From assembly GCF_000975115.1 (NCBI RefSeq), contig NZ_BBRE01000001.1, positions 711,322 through 775,321 on the forward strand: a stretch of 64,000 nucleotides of DNA. The letters are read 5' to 3'. The notes beneath the pieces were generated by a model that was not told where the DNA came from, did no database searches, and was given only the letters and a program-made list of their open reading frames with translations. This DNA is from Demequina oxidasica. Lineage in GTDB: Bacteria > Actinomycetota > Actinomycetes > Actinomycetales > Demequinaceae. A program made the translations under genes and the position numbers. How positions within the stretch are numbered: the stretch's first letter is position 1; each line of letters begins with the position of its first letter. This document shows positions 1 to 8,983 of the stretch, one piece after another.

Positions 1-674
1 ACCATGCCCTCTGGCAACTTGGCCGCGGAAAAGTCGATGGACGGCACGCCGTCGTCGTCACGGGTGACCGTGGGAAGGTCGGCCGCGTCATCGGCAACCT
101 CTGGCGGAACTGCGATGTCGGTGACGGTTACCGCGTAGAACACGGCGGGTGCGACATCGCCGTCCTCCACCGTGGCGGTGGTGTCGACCTGCGCGAAGAC
201 CAGCGTCTGACCCACCTTGTTGCCAACGATGGTGGAGTACAACTCCGGGGGCAAAGAACCGTCGACCATGGGAACCGTGTCCATCACGCCGGTCTCGTAC
301 GTGGAGGCGAGCACCGTTCCGTCGGCGCCGGAGATCGCGACGACCTGGAGGTCGACGTTGTCACCGTCGGCGACAACATCTCCGTCTCCCTCGGTCGCGA
401 CGTAGGCAGCGGAGGAGGTCACCGTCAGTGGCGAGTCAAACTCGAGCGTCGGTACATCGTCGGTCACGGTCCACTTGATGGCCTTGAGCACCTCGACATC
501 AGCATCGGTGCCGACCTGCATCTGCCCGGTGGCGGACGTAGCAGCAGAGGTCGCTGCCGTCGTCGGCGAGGCCGTCGACGAGCTCTCGGTGGAGTCGTCG
601 CTCGAGCTGCAAGCCGTGAGGCTCAGCGCGGCGATGGCGCCCAGGGTGGTTGCGGTCAGCCAGTACTTCTTCAC
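1..674 (-). CDS. Lipoprotein, FKBP-type peptidyl-prolyl isomerase-like (3' end outside window)
   Basis: Read on the minus strand from a GTG at 674, preceded by a clear AAGGAG ribosome binding site about 9 bases upstream. The product begins MKKYWLTATTLGAIAALSLT followed by AC, a lipoprotein signal with lipobox LTAC, then a Ser/Thr/Ala-rich linker. The next roughly 190 residues resemble the N-terminal half of actinobacterial membrane-anchored FKBP lipoproteins (LKAIKWTVTDDVPTLEF; VVADGDNVDLQVVAISGADG; LPTVTRDDDGVPSIDF). About 224 codons lie in the window; the canonical C-terminal FKBP catalytic domain would lie beyond base 1. A protein-folding role outside the membrane is inferred from the family. 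Assignment is from remembered similarity and the catalytic part cannot be seen. Confidence 0.65.
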   Translation of the reverse strand, partial: MKKYWLTATTLGAIAALSLTACSSSDDSTESSSTASPTTAATSAATSATGQMQVGTDADVEVLKAIKWTVTDDVPTLEFDSPLTVTSSAAYVATEGDGDVVADGDNVDLQVVAISGADGTVLASTYETGVMDTVPMVDGSLPPELYSTIVGNKVGQTLVFAQVDTTATVEDGDVAPAVFYAVTVTDIAVPPEVADDAADLPTVTRDDDGVPSIDFSAAKLPEGM

Positions 675-850
675 GCGAAGGTGCTCCTTAAAGTCATTGG
701 GGGATCGTGCACCGCAGCGCAATACGTGGCGCGGGCAGCACCAAGTAAACCTACGGCACGCTCGAAAGGTTCCCAAACTGCAAAGATTGTTAGCCAATTG
801 CCAGGAACAGTCACCGGGCCCCTAACCCGCCAAAATGGTAGACATGAGGC

Positions 851-1174
851 GTGACCTACCTCAAGAATTTCGGCAAGGCCAACCTTGCGACGGCACTTCG
901 TCTCTACGTGCTGCCAAGTGACGCCGACCCTGATGCCGCAATGGAGCAGGTCTGGTTCGAGGTCTTTGGCGAGGATCCCGAGCTGGATTTCGACCAGACG
1001 GTCGACCTGGTCATCGTGCTGGCCCACACCTACGGAGATCCGAACGACAACCTCGACGCACGCTCCTTGACTCGAATCCAGAAGTTACTAAGCGAGTTCC
1101 TGGATGACGAGCAGACCACTGCAGTACTGGCCAACTACCGCGCGTGGGCCAAGGATCACAAGTACAGCGACTAG
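851..1174 (+). CDS. Small hypothetical protein (107 aa)
   Basis: GTG start at 851. No Shine-Dalgarno sequence is present; a TAGACA hexamer at 839-844 sits six bases before the start, which suggests a leaderless transcript. The product begins MTYLKNFGKANLATALRLYV, is acidic and probably helical (PDAAMEQVWFEVFGEDPELD), and has no signal peptide, membrane segment or motif that I recognise. It is divergent from the FKBP-like lipoprotein gene, with 176 bases between them, and is followed by about 280 bases without a gene before the tRNA-Ala terminator. The coding call rests on length, start context and GC-rich third positions. Function unknown. Confidence 0.6.
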   Translation: MTYLKNFGKANLATALRLYVLPSDADPDAAMEQVWFEVFGEDPELDFDQTVDLVIVLAHTYGDPNDNLDARSLTRIQKLLSEFLDDEQTTAVLANYRAWAKDHKYSD

Positions 1175-1450
1175 TGCCGGCGCCGCCCCTATTGGTCCGT
1201 TCTTGCACGGATCCAGCGGCTTGTGCGCCCTGCTGGTCCGATCTGCCCCGGTGGGCGATGCGCACTGTCCGGAGATCCGGGCGCAGCTCAACTAGGTGGT
1301 GTGGGCACGGGGTCCTCAGTGCTCTCTACCGGGAAGACCACGTGATGCCACGCCACGAGTCTGGCGGTGTCGTTGCCGCAGATCCGTCACTTTTAGTCCG
1401 TCACGAACCCCGGTTTCTCGCGCGGCGGACCTCAACAAGGGGCCACCAAA
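1175..1450. other. Gene-free stretch
   Basis: No convincing open reading frame or RNA gene is seen between the end of the small hypothetical gene and the tRNA-Ala terminator. Reading frames crossing this stretch also cross the tRNA gene and show no start context. Confidence 0.5.
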
Positions 1451-1478
1451 TGAAAAGGACCGCCCCTCAGGGCGGTCC
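1451..1478 (-). terminator. Intrinsic terminator after tRNA-Ala
   Basis: A perfect 9-bp stem (GGACCGCCC / GGGCGGTCC, 1457-1465 and 1470-1478) with a four-base loop. Read on the minus strand it is followed by TTTTCATTT. It lies 11 bases downstream of the tRNA-Ala 3' end. Confidence 0.85.
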
Positions 1479-1487
1479 AGATCTAGG

Positions 1488-1562
<75 letters not shown>

Positions 1563-1809
1563 CAAGCAACATTCACTTGTGCTGAAAGATTACCACCCAC
1601 GCCGGGGCCGCAGACAACTCCCGGGACGTACCACTGCCGCGTGCAGTCGAGGGGTTGGAACTCCACCTGACTCAACATTCATGCCTGTCTGCCTGCCCCC
1701 TCGGGTCCCCAAAGCGAACCTGAACGAGGGCACAGCCCCACCTGAGTAGCATTGGTGTGGCGTCAATGGCGACGCCACCTTTTTTCATTCAACTGAGGAG
1801 CACCGCACT

Positions 1810-2424
1810 ATGAGCAATACCCCCACCGGCAATCCCATGTACGACAACCTGGTCATCGAGGCCAAGGACCTCACCGGCGCAGGCGTGAGCGCGGTTCGCA
1901 CCACGTTCGGCATTCTCGGAATCATCGGAGTTGGCCTCGGAATCGCCCTGCTGGTGTGGCCAGGCAAGTCGCTCATGGTGGTCGCCGCGATCTCCGCAAT
2001 CTTCTTTGTCATCGGCGGCATCGCCCGCACGGCCTTCGGCATCTTCGGTCACGGCCTGTCCGGTGGCACGCGCACGCTGAACCTCATCCTGGGGCTGCTG
2101 ATCCTTGTAGGCGGCGTCGTAGTTCTCAAGAACCTCGAGTCGTCCACTGAAGTGTTGACCATCATTGTGGTCATCTTCATCGGCATCGGCTGGATCATTG
2201 AGGGTGCGCTCACTCTGGCCACGGCGTCGCGCACCGAGGCTAAGGGCCTCGCGTACTTCGCCGGCATCGTCGGCATCATCGCGGGAGTCGTCGTCATCGC
2301 CGTCCCTGCGTGGTCCGCGCTCTGGCTCGTCGTGTTCACAGGTGCGGTCTTCGTGATCCTCGGCATCGTGTCGCTGGTTCGCGCCTTCAGCTTTGGCAAG
2401 GACTCCAAGGTCATCGACGCCTAG
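1810..2424 (+). CDS. HdeD-like (DUF308) integral membrane protein
   Basis: ATG start with an upstream AACTGAGGAGCACCGCACT context (GAGGAG as ribosome binding site). The 204-residue product has a short polar N-terminus (MSNTPTGNPMYDNL) followed by six predicted membrane helices in three hairpin-like pairs, for example TTFGILGIIGVGLGIALLVW and GLAYFAGIVGIIAGVVVIAV. This repeating two-helix pattern and length match the HdeD/DUF308 family. HdeD is linked to acid resistance in enterics, but the actinobacterial members have no established role. It stands alone between tRNA-Ala and the convergent beta-helix gene and ends in a strong terminator. Confidence 0.8.
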   Translation: MSNTPTGNPMYDNLVIEAKDLTGAGVSAVRTTFGILGIIGVGLGIALLVWPGKSLMVVAAISAIFFVIGGIARTAFGIFGHGLSGGTRTLNLILGLLILVGGVVVLKNLESSTEVLTIIVVIFIGIGWIIEGALTLATASRTEAKGLAYFAGIVGIIAGVVVIAVPAWSALWLVVFTGAVFVILGIVSLVRAFSFGKDSKVIDA

Positions 2425-2446
2425 CAAGCGCCTAACAAGCAAAAGA

Positions 2447-2486
2447 GGAGGGGTCCCGCCCGCGAGGACGGCACCCCTCCTTTTTT
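2447..2486 (+). terminator. Intrinsic terminator after the HdeD-like gene
   Basis: GGAGGGGT (2447-2454) pairs with ACCCCTCC (2473-2480) and is followed by six T. The upstream AAAAGA supplies a short U tract on the opposite strand, so it probably also terminates the convergent gene ending at 2497. Confidence 0.9.
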
Positions 2487-2496
2487 GCGTGCCGCG

Positions 2497-4419
2497 CTAG
2501 GGGGCGGCGGGGTACTCCACCACAAACTGGGGAGTACCCGTGTTGTCCATCGTCGCGGAGCTACCCACGCCATTCACCACGTGCTCGATGGTGCCGGCCG
2601 ACAGGTTCACCGTCATGATGTGATGCAGGTTCACCCCCGAATTCTCAGGCACCTCGAAGCCGTTCGCTGTCACGATGTTGGGGTTGTTCTGGTTAAACAC
2701 GTACACCCCGGCTCCGTACAGGTTGTGCTCCTTAACGTCGTCCGCGACTTTGTAGCCCGCCCAACCGAGCGTGCCGTTGGGCTGTGTCCAGTCCGCCTGA
2801 GTCGGCGGGTCGTACGGTAGCTCGTTCTGGTACAGAATTGTGGTGCCGTTCTCGCCATTCCAGATGGTGTTGTACTCCTGGAAGTGCTCTACGAACAGCC
2901 CCGTCGCCGTCACGTTGTCGCCATTGATGACGGCGCCGTTGCGACCAATGTTGGTGTTCCATCGATCCGTGTCGCCGTTAACTCCATCGGTGAATCCCTC
3001 GACTCCGTGGTCGCCACGCCACACCCAGGTGTGGTCGATCAGGGTGTTGTCGGCGTTAACCTCGAGTGCGATGTCCGCCTTGCCAATGTGTGGTCCTCCC
3101 ACCCGGAAGTACACGTCGCTCAGGGTGATCGGGTTGCTCGGGTCGGCCTTCTTGGCCTTGCCCGTCTTATTACCATGGCCCTTGCTCTTGTCCTCCTTGC
3201 CCACCTGCAGCAGGACCGGCGACTCCTTGGCACCGGCGTCGATCGAGACTCCGGCAATCACTACGCCGGGCACATCCGACACCTTGAGAGGCGTCGCACC
3301 GTTCACCGCCGTCAGCGTCGCGTGACCCATGCCGAGCACTACCGTGTTCTTGCGCTTGACGTTGATGCTGGAGCCGATGTCGTACACACCGGGCGTCAGC
3401 ATCAGGTTCTTGCCGCGGGCAAGCTCCTTATTGATCTGCTTGACGGAGTCGCCCGGCTTGGCAATGTAGAAATCACCAATGGACACCGTGCGGCCTGTCG
3501 TCATGCCCTCCTCCCATGACACACCACTGGTATTGGTGTGGGCCGAGGGGACACGCACGTGGTACTTGCCCTTGGAATCCACGAACAGGTATGGCTTCTC
3601 ACGACTCAATGGCGTCTCATCGATGGTGGTGTACGTCGGGTCTGGGAATCCCGAGTCGTCGGGGGCACCCACGACGCCGGAGAACACCTGATTCCACACG
3701 CCGTTAGTCCAGTTCCCTACGTCACTGTTGCGGGTCAGCCACTGTTGCTGGGAACCGTTGACTAGGTCGCCAGCGGCCCGAGTGTCAGCAATGAACCCAC
3801 CCGATGCATACTGCGGCCCGGCAGTGCAGTAATCCATGAGCGACAGGGTGCCGCCTGAGACATCTACGCGCCGCATGGACACCGCCTGAGACACGGCCCA
3901 GAAGTTTGCCGAGGCGCGGCAACCATCCTGACCCGTGCCGTTGACCTGCAGCGAGAGATTGGAGAGCGTGCGCCAGAAGTTCACGAGCGCGATGCAGTTG
4001 GGTGCCGCATCATCTCCCAGGCACCGGTTATAGACCTCGATCTTGCCATTGACGTTGACGTCCCCTGGAGCGGCGCCCAGTCCTGCCACCTCTGTGTAGT
4101 ACCCCACCTCGAACTGCAATGGGGTCTGGTCGGTGCCGTAATCTCCTGGCATGAAGTAGACGGCGTGGCGCTCGGTACTCATCTCCGCATCGCGGGTCTC
4201 GTCGGCGAGTGCGTCCATCGTCGCCTGAATCTCCGCGAGCGGAGTATCAGGGGTAAAGATCGTGACGTTTGGGCCAAAATCCGGGCTCGTGGAATTCGGC
4301 TGAGAAGACCCATGGGCCGATGCCGGGGACGCCAGGGCGGCTCCGGCGACAAGGGCGGCACAGGCCGCGATTGCGACGGACCTCCCCCGATGATGCGTGG
4401 TGGTGCTACGTAACTGCAT
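2497..4419 (-). CDS. Secreted right-handed beta-helix protein (annotated elsewhere as coagulation factor 5/8-type family)
   Basis: I start the gene at ATG 4419, not at the upstream in-frame 4527, because 4419 has GAGAGGAA upstream and opens a typical signal peptide (MQLRSTTTHHRGRSVAIAAC...ASPASA). The mature protein, about 600 residues, has parallel beta-helix character: GVYDIGSSINVKRKNTVVLG, then ADNTLIDHTWVWRGDHG, NGDNVTATGLFVEHFQEYN and TIWNGENGTTILYQNELPYD. I recall the last part as the hallmark of large secreted Streptomyces proteins labelled coagulation factor 5/8-type or pectate-lyase-superfamily proteins. A carbohydrate-active role (possibly GH55-like glucanase) is an inference from fold only. 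A Lys/Gly-rich insertion (KEDKSKGHGNKTGKAKK) interrupts the middle of the helix. Confidence 0.7.
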   Translation of the reverse strand: MQLRSTTTHHRGRSVAIAACAALVAGAALASPASAHGSSQPNSTSPDFGPNVTIFTPDTPLAEIQATMDALADETRDAEMSTERHAVYFMPGDYGTDQTPLQFEVGYYTEVAGLGAAPGDVNVNGKIEVYNRCLGDDAAPNCIALVNFWRTLSNLSLQVNGTGQDGCRASANFWAVSQAVSMRRVDVSGGTLSLMDYCTAGPQYASGGFIADTRAAGDLVNGSQQQWLTRNSDVGNWTNGVWNQVFSGVVGAPDDSGFPDPTYTTIDETPLSREKPYLFVDSKGKYHVRVPSAHTNTSGVSWEEGMTTGRTVSIGDFYIAKPGDSVKQINKELARGKNLMLTPGVYDIGSSINVKRKNTVVLGMGHATLTAVNGATPLKVSDVPGVVIAGVSIDAGAKESPVLLQVGKEDKSKGHGNKTGKAKKADPSNPITLSDVYFRVGGPHIGKADIALEVNADNTLIDHTWVWRGDHGVEGFTDGVNGDTDRWNTNIGRNGAVINGDNVTATGLFVEHFQEYNTIWNGENGTTILYQNELPYDPPTQADWTQPNGTLGWAGYKVADDVKEHNLYGAGVYVFNQNNPNIVTANGFEVPENSGVNLHHIMTVNLSAGTIEHVVNGVGSSATMDNTGTPQFVVEYPAAP

Positions 4420-4597
4420 GCGCGTTCCTCTCCATTGAGGTTTCCAAGACGATGCCGTCCCGGCAGGGGCGCCATCGCGGCTTCCCCTTACTGACGAGAC
4501 AGTAACGAATCGTTGCGAAGCGCGCAAAAGGTACGAATCGTCCGCAACAGCGCCGATCAGTACGCCTGAGGTTCGGGAAGGTGGGTGAGGCGTTGTC

Positions 4598-6970
4598 CTA
4601 GAGCTTGGCGATAGGCGCGAACCGCAGCACGAGTCGCTTTACGCCGTCGGCACCAAAGTCCACCTTCGCGGCGGCGTTCTTGCCCGATCCCTCGAGGCCG
4701 ATGACCTTGCCCATGCCGTACTTGTCGTGCGTGACGCGGTCCCCCACCTCGAAGCCAAGGTCGGCACCGTTGGCAACGCCGGGAGGGCTGGGCGGCACGT
4801 TGCGCGACAGCACCGCACCCGCACGCGAATAGGCATTGCCGTCAGGGCGATCCTGCGAGCCTCCGTAGTGGGACGACCATGCGTTGTCGCGCGAGGTGCC
4901 ACGATCCGAACGCGCTCGCAGCGACGCCATTGACGTCTCCGACCGCTTCCACTCGACCAGTTCGGAGGGAATTTCGTCGGCGAAGCGCGAGGCGGCGAAA
5001 TATTGAGGCGCACCCCAGCTCGCCCGCACCTCGGCGCGCGTCAGGTACAGGCGTTCACGCGCACGGGTCAGACCCACGTACGCGAGACGACGCTCCTCCT
5101 CCATGTCCTTGGTGCTGCCGGACTCGATGGAACGCACGTGCGGGAACGTGCCGTCCTCCATGCCAGTCAGGAACACGGTGGGAAACTCAAGGCCCTTGGC
5201 CGTGTGAAGCGTCATCAGGGTGACCACGCCGCCGGTGCCGTCGGCATCGGGAATCTGGTCAGCATCGGCGACGAGCGCGACCTTCTCGAGGAAGTCCGCA
5301 AGGGTGCCCTCGGGGTTCTCCTCCGTGAATTCGCGGCCCACGGCTACCAGCTCCATCACGTTCTCAATGCGGCTCGCGTCCTGCGGGTCGTCGGAATTGC
5401 GAAGCGTGGACAGCAGTCCCGAGCGGTCGGCGATGGCGTCGAGCACGCCGGCCGGGCCGTTGTCCTGGGCGAGCGAGCGAATGTCATCCATGAGCCGCAC
5501 GAACCCGTCGATGGCCGCGCGCGAACGCGCAGCCAAGCCAACATCGTCCAGGTGGCGCAGTGCCACGCCAAAGCTGACGGACTCTCCAGGTGCGGCCGTG
5601 GCATTGAGCGTCCGGCGCACGCCCTCGACGGAGTCAACGGCGGTGTCGCCGATGCCACGTTTAGGCACGTTGATGATGCGCCGAGTGGCCACGTCGTCGT
5701 CCTCATTCACCGCGGCGGCGAGGTACGCGAGCATGTCCTTAACTTCCTTGCGGTCGTAGAAGCGCGTGCCGCCCACGATCTTGTAAGGGATGTCCGCCGC
5801 GCCCAGGCGTCCCTCAATGGAGCGGGACTGGGCGTTGGCACGGTACATAATCGCGACGTCGGACGGTTGCACGTCGTCCTCGCGAATCAGCCTGCGAATC
5901 TCACCGGAAATGAACAGCGCCTCCTCCTGCTCCGTGTCGCCCGCGTAGCCGACAATCTTGGAGCCAGCCCCGGCATCGGTCCAGAGGTTCTTGGGGCGAC
6001 GACCAGTGTTGTTGGAGATCACGGCGTTTGCGGCGGTGAGGATGTTCTGCGTGGAGCGGTAGTTCTGCTCGAGGTGCACGGTGTGGGCGTTCGGGTAATC
6101 CTTCTCGAACTCCATGATGTTGCGGATGGTCGCGCCGCGGAAGGCGTAGATGGACTGGTCCGCATCACCCACCACGGTCAGTTCCGCGGGCGGTAACGAG
6201 GCATCGTCTTCGGGCCCGACGAGTTCGCGTACCAGGGTGTACTGGGCGTGGTTGGTGTCCTGGTACTCATCCACCAGGATGTGGCGGAACTGCTCACGAT
6301 ACTGGCGCGCGACCTCGGGGTGTCGCTGCAGTAGATACACGGACTTGGTGATGATGTCGTCGAAGTCCACGGCGTTAGCCGCTTCGAGACGTCGCTGGTA
6401 AAGACCGTAAGCCTTGCCCGCCGCGTGCTCCACTGAGTGACGCGATGCCGCCTCAGAGGCCGCGAGCGCAACCTCGGGGTCGATCAGTTCGTCCTTGAAC
6501 GTGCCGATGCGGTTGAGGATGGACTTGGGTGTGAACTTCTTGGGGTCGAGGTCAAGTTCCTTCATGACGAGTTTCATGAGGTTGACCGAGTCCGACGTGT
6601 CATAGATGGAGAAGGTGGATTTGAGCCCCGCCTTCTCATAGTCGCGGCGCAGGATGCGCACGCACGCGGAGTGGAACGTGCTGACCCACATGCGCTTGGC
6701 GTCCGGCCCCACCAAGGCGGCAACGCGCTCGCGCATCTCCCCTGCGGCCTTGTTGGTGAACGTGATCGCAAGGATCTCGTGCGGCCGCGCGCGACCAGTT
6801 TCCAGCAGGTAGGCGATGCGGTGCGTGAGTACTCGGGTCTTGCCCGATCCGGCGCCGGCAATGATCAGCAACGCGCCGCCTTGGTGCACCACCGCCTCGG
6901 CCTGTGGCGGGTTGAGGCCCTCCGTCAATGCGGAAGGTGCGGGCTCGGCGATATCGAAAAGTGCATCCAT
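4598..6970 (-). CDS. pcrA: ATP-dependent DNA helicase PcrA/UvrD
   Basis: A 790-residue superfamily 1A helicase for repair and replication restart. All helicase motifs are visible: Walker A GAGSGKT (39-45), the Q motif LNPPQAEAV, VDEYQDTNHAQ (Walker B), GDADQSIYAFRGA (motif III), QNYRS (IV), TLHTAKGLEFPTVFL (V) and EERRLAYVGLTRAR (VI). The C-terminal tail GDRVTHDKYGMGKVIGLEG is the Tudor-like RNA polymerase-binding domain found in PcrA. The start at ATG 6970 lacks a Shine-Dalgarno sequence; a TAGACT box lies nine bases upstream and overlaps the stop codon of the preceding diguanylate cyclase gene, so both read-through and an own promoter are possible. Confidence 0.97.
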   Translation of the reverse strand: MDALFDIAEPAPSALTEGLNPPQAEAVVHQGGALLIIAGAGSGKTRVLTHRIAYLLETGRARPHEILAITFTNKAAGEMRERVAALVGPDAKRMWVSTFHSACVRILRRDYEKAGLKSTFSIYDTSDSVNLMKLVMKELDLDPKKFTPKSILNRIGTFKDELIDPEVALAASEAASRHSVEHAAGKAYGLYQRRLEAANAVDFDDIITKSVYLLQRHPEVARQYREQFRHILVDEYQDTNHAQYTLVRELVGPEDDASLPPAELTVVGDADQSIYAFRGATIRNIMEFEKDYPNAHTVHLEQNYRSTQNILTAANAVISNNTGRRPKNLWTDAGAGSKIVGYAGDTEQEEALFISGEIRRLIREDDVQPSDVAIMYRANAQSRSIEGRLGAADIPYKIVGGTRFYDRKEVKDMLAYLAAAVNEDDDVATRRIINVPKRGIGDTAVDSVEGVRRTLNATAAPGESVSFGVALRHLDDVGLAARSRAAIDGFVRLMDDIRSLAQDNGPAGVLDAIADRSGLLSTLRNSDDPQDASRIENVMELVAVGREFTEENPEGTLADFLEKVALVADADQIPDADGTGGVVTLMTLHTAKGLEFPTVFLTGMEDGTFPHVRSIESGSTKDMEEERRLAYVGLTRARERLYLTRAEVRASWGAPQYFAASRFADEIPSELVEWKRSETSMASLRARSDRGTSRDNAWSSHYGGSQDRPDGNAYSRAGAVLSRNVPPSPPGVANGADLGFEVGDRVTHDKYGMGKVIGLEGSGKNAAAKVDFGADGVKRLVLRFAPIAKL

Positions 6971-6979
6971 GACCCGACG

Positions 6980-6985
6980 AGTCTA
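6980..6985 (-). promoter_or_regulatory. -10 box (TAGACT) before pcrA
   Basis: TAGACT nine bases before the pcrA ATG, overlapping the upstream gene's TAG stop. No clear -35 element. It fits the near-leaderless pattern seen at other genes in this window. Confidence 0.5.
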
Positions 6986-8131
6986 GGCGTTCTCGGTGAC
7001 ACTGCTCTCCGCGAGCACTACGCGATTGCGCCCCGTGTGCTTAGCCGTGTAGAGCGCCTGGTCCGCCGCCCGGATCACGTCACGCGATGCATCGGCCGAA
7101 CCGGCGATTGCCGCGCCCGCGGAGAGGGTGACCGCAATTGGGTCAGCTCCCAACGAGAAGGGAGACGTCGCGACCGACAGGCGCAGCCGGTCGAGCACCG
7201 CGAACAGCTCCTCGTGGGAGATGTTCGGGAGTAGCACCAGGAACTCGTCTCCTCCCCACCGGCTCACTAGATCGGTCTGACGGAAGTGCGCCCGCAAGCG
7301 GCGCGCGATCGCGGAGATCAGCGCGTCACCCTCCTCGTGCCCGAGCCGGTCGTTGATGGCCTTGAAGCCATCAATGTCGATTATGGCCACCGCGTAGCGC
7401 GAGATGCTCTCGTCGTCGTACTCGTGCAGTCGCGCGAGGACCGGACGGCGGTTGGCAATGCCCGTCATCGCATCCGTGCTCGCCAGATACTCCCCGAGCT
7501 CGGCGGCGCCGCTCAAGTCACGTTGGCGGCGCACGCTGCGGTAGAGGACTATCGCCATGGCCATCGCGATGACCGCCACCGTCCACATTCGGTTCGCACT
7601 CGCCAACAGGCTGTCCAGCTCCGACTCGGCCAGCTCCACAGACGGAGACACCGGCAGCAGGAACTCGCAGGCGACAACTAAGGACACGATCGCGACCGCG
7701 TACACCACCCTGAGCTTGAAGAGTCGCTCGGGGTAAAGCGCGAGCATCGCGAACCCGATCGCGAGGTACAGCATGTGCACGTCGGATCGCGTCGACAGGG
7801 TGAGCGTGTAGACAAACAGCACCACGCTCGCCATCGTCACGATGAAGATCCCAGCGGCGGTGGTGTGCCGCGTCCAGGCAAAGAGCATCGATAGGCAGAA
7901 CAGCACGCTGGCGACGGCGGAGAGGGTCACGAGCGGCCAGCGCGGCTCGTCATACGCAATCCAGAACCACACCGAGTAAAACAAGGACACCGCGAGGCCA
8001 GCACAAGCAAAGGCGAGCAGTACCCGTGGGCTCGTAGAACGGTGGCGAATTGGGATCTCACCGGTGGAGGTAGGCGCATCAAAGAGGTGCGCGTCCGCGC
8101 GCTGCACGTTGGCCCCCTCAGGCTTCACCAC
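6983..8131 (-). CDS. Membrane-anchored diguanylate cyclase (GGDEF)
   Basis: Makes c-di-GMP from two GTP. The N-terminal half has about six hydrophobic segments (VLLAFACAGLAVSLFYSVWF onward) with no recognised sensor domain, then a linker (DLSGAAELGEYLASTDAMTG) and a GGDEF domain with active site RWGGDEFLVLLP. An RQTD motif five residues before GGDEF is an intact I-site, implying product inhibition. Two adjacent GTG codons could start it: 8131 and 8128. GGAGG (8136-8140) is seven bases from 8128, so 8128 may be the true start. The gene runs into pcrA with 12 bases between. No EAL or HD-GYP domain is fused. Confidence 0.9.
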   Translation of the reverse strand: MVKPEGANVQRADAHLFDAPTSTGEIPIRHRSTSPRVLLAFACAGLAVSLFYSVWFWIAYDEPRWPLVTLSAVASVLFCLSMLFAWTRHTTAAGIFIVTMASVVLFVYTLTLSTRSDVHMLYLAIGFAMLALYPERLFKLRVVYAVAIVSLVVACEFLLPVSPSVELAESELDSLLASANRMWTVAVIAMAMAIVLYRSVRRQRDLSGAAELGEYLASTDAMTGIANRRPVLARLHEYDDESISRYAVAIIDIDGFKAINDRLGHEEGDALISAIARRLRAHFRQTDLVSRWGGDEFLVLLPNISHEELFAVLDRLRLSVATSPFSLGADPIAVTLSAGAAIAGSADASRDVIRAADQALYTAKHTGRNRVVLAESSVTENA

Positions 8132-8268
8132 AGAACCTCCTGTGTGCGGCGTAGCGAGCCCCCTCAGAGCATCGATGCTGCGCCGTCATCCTCCATCGTA
8201 GAGCCGAATTCGCGAACGCGCGCACTGGATTCGGACTGGAGATTCTACTTAAAGGTTGAGGGGCAAGT

Positions 8269-8832
8269 TTAGATGTCTGGCACGCGGTACAACAGTCGGA
8301 CCGTTCCACCGGAAAAGCGCTGCTCCTCGACCAGTTCAAGCGACGCCCGAAGCCCGCCGGGCAGTGCCGCCAACCCGCCGCCCAGAATTTGCGGGATGAC
8401 CAGCAGGTTTACGTAGTCAACGATTCCCGCTCGCAGCGCCGTGGCGGCGATAGTCGGCCCGCCGATGCTCACATTCCTAGGCTCGGCGCGCACCATCTCG
8501 CGCACCGCCTCGGGATAGAAAACGCGTTCGAGCGCAGTGTGCTCGGAAGTGACCGACTCGAGCGTCGCGGAATAGACAATCTTGCGTTGCGCCCGCCACA
8601 CGTCGGCGAACTCCCGGCCGATGAGCGACTCCTCATCATCGGCAGGATTCGTCTCCCAATAGACCATCGTCTCGTACATGGCGCGGCCATAGAGCGCGGT
8701 GTCGAAGCCTCGCTCGAAGTCGTTGAAGTACTGATGCACCTCGTCATCCGGCTCCGAGAAATCGAAGTTGCCGTGCGCATCAGTCGTGTACCCATCGAGG
8801 GACATATTCGCGGTGTAGTACAGGTCAGCCAT
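8269..8832 (-). CDS. Dihydrofolate reductase-family protein (RibD C-terminal-like)
   Basis: The 187-residue product begins MADLYYTANMSLDGYTTDAHG, the signature of the RibD C-terminal/DHFR-like fold, with an NADPH-binding type region NVSIGGPTIAATALRAGIVD and end motif VLGG-like QILGGGLAALPGG. Start ATG 8832 has AAGGAG eight bases upstream. Members are stand-alone reductases of unknown substrate; folate reduction should not be assumed. It is monocistronic: 137 bases separate its end from the diguanylate cyclase start, and a terminator lies upstream of it for the next gene. Confidence 0.88.
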   Translation of the reverse strand: MADLYYTANMSLDGYTTDAHGNFDFSEPDDEVHQYFNDFERGFDTALYGRAMYETMVYWETNPADDEESLIGREFADVWRAQRKIVYSATLESVTSEHTALERVFYPEAVREMVRAEPRNVSIGGPTIAATALRAGIVDYVNLLVIPQILGGGLAALPGGLRASLELVEEQRFSGGTVRLLYRVPDI

Positions 8833-8894
8833 CTCACGCTCCTTGGCTTCGTTTCACGTCTCAGCATGCCACCAATCGTCCGGCTGGGGGCATG

Positions 8895-8943
8895 AAAAAG
8901 CCCGGCACTGGCCCCGCCCTGGCGGACGACGCGGTGCCGGGCT
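8895..8943 (-). terminator. Intrinsic terminator after DEAD-box helicase gene
   Basis: AGCCCGGCAC (8899-8908) pairs perfectly with GTGCCGGGCT (8934-8943). On the minus strand the stem is followed by TTTTTCATG. Confidence 0.88.
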
Positions 8944-8983
8944 CTCCCGGGAAAATCAGTGGGTTGCCATACCCATCAGGCGA

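Noticed and set aside
5003-6196. A 397-codon plus-strand frame opposite pcrA
   Set aside because: Antisense shadow; helicase motifs are on the other strand and are complete.
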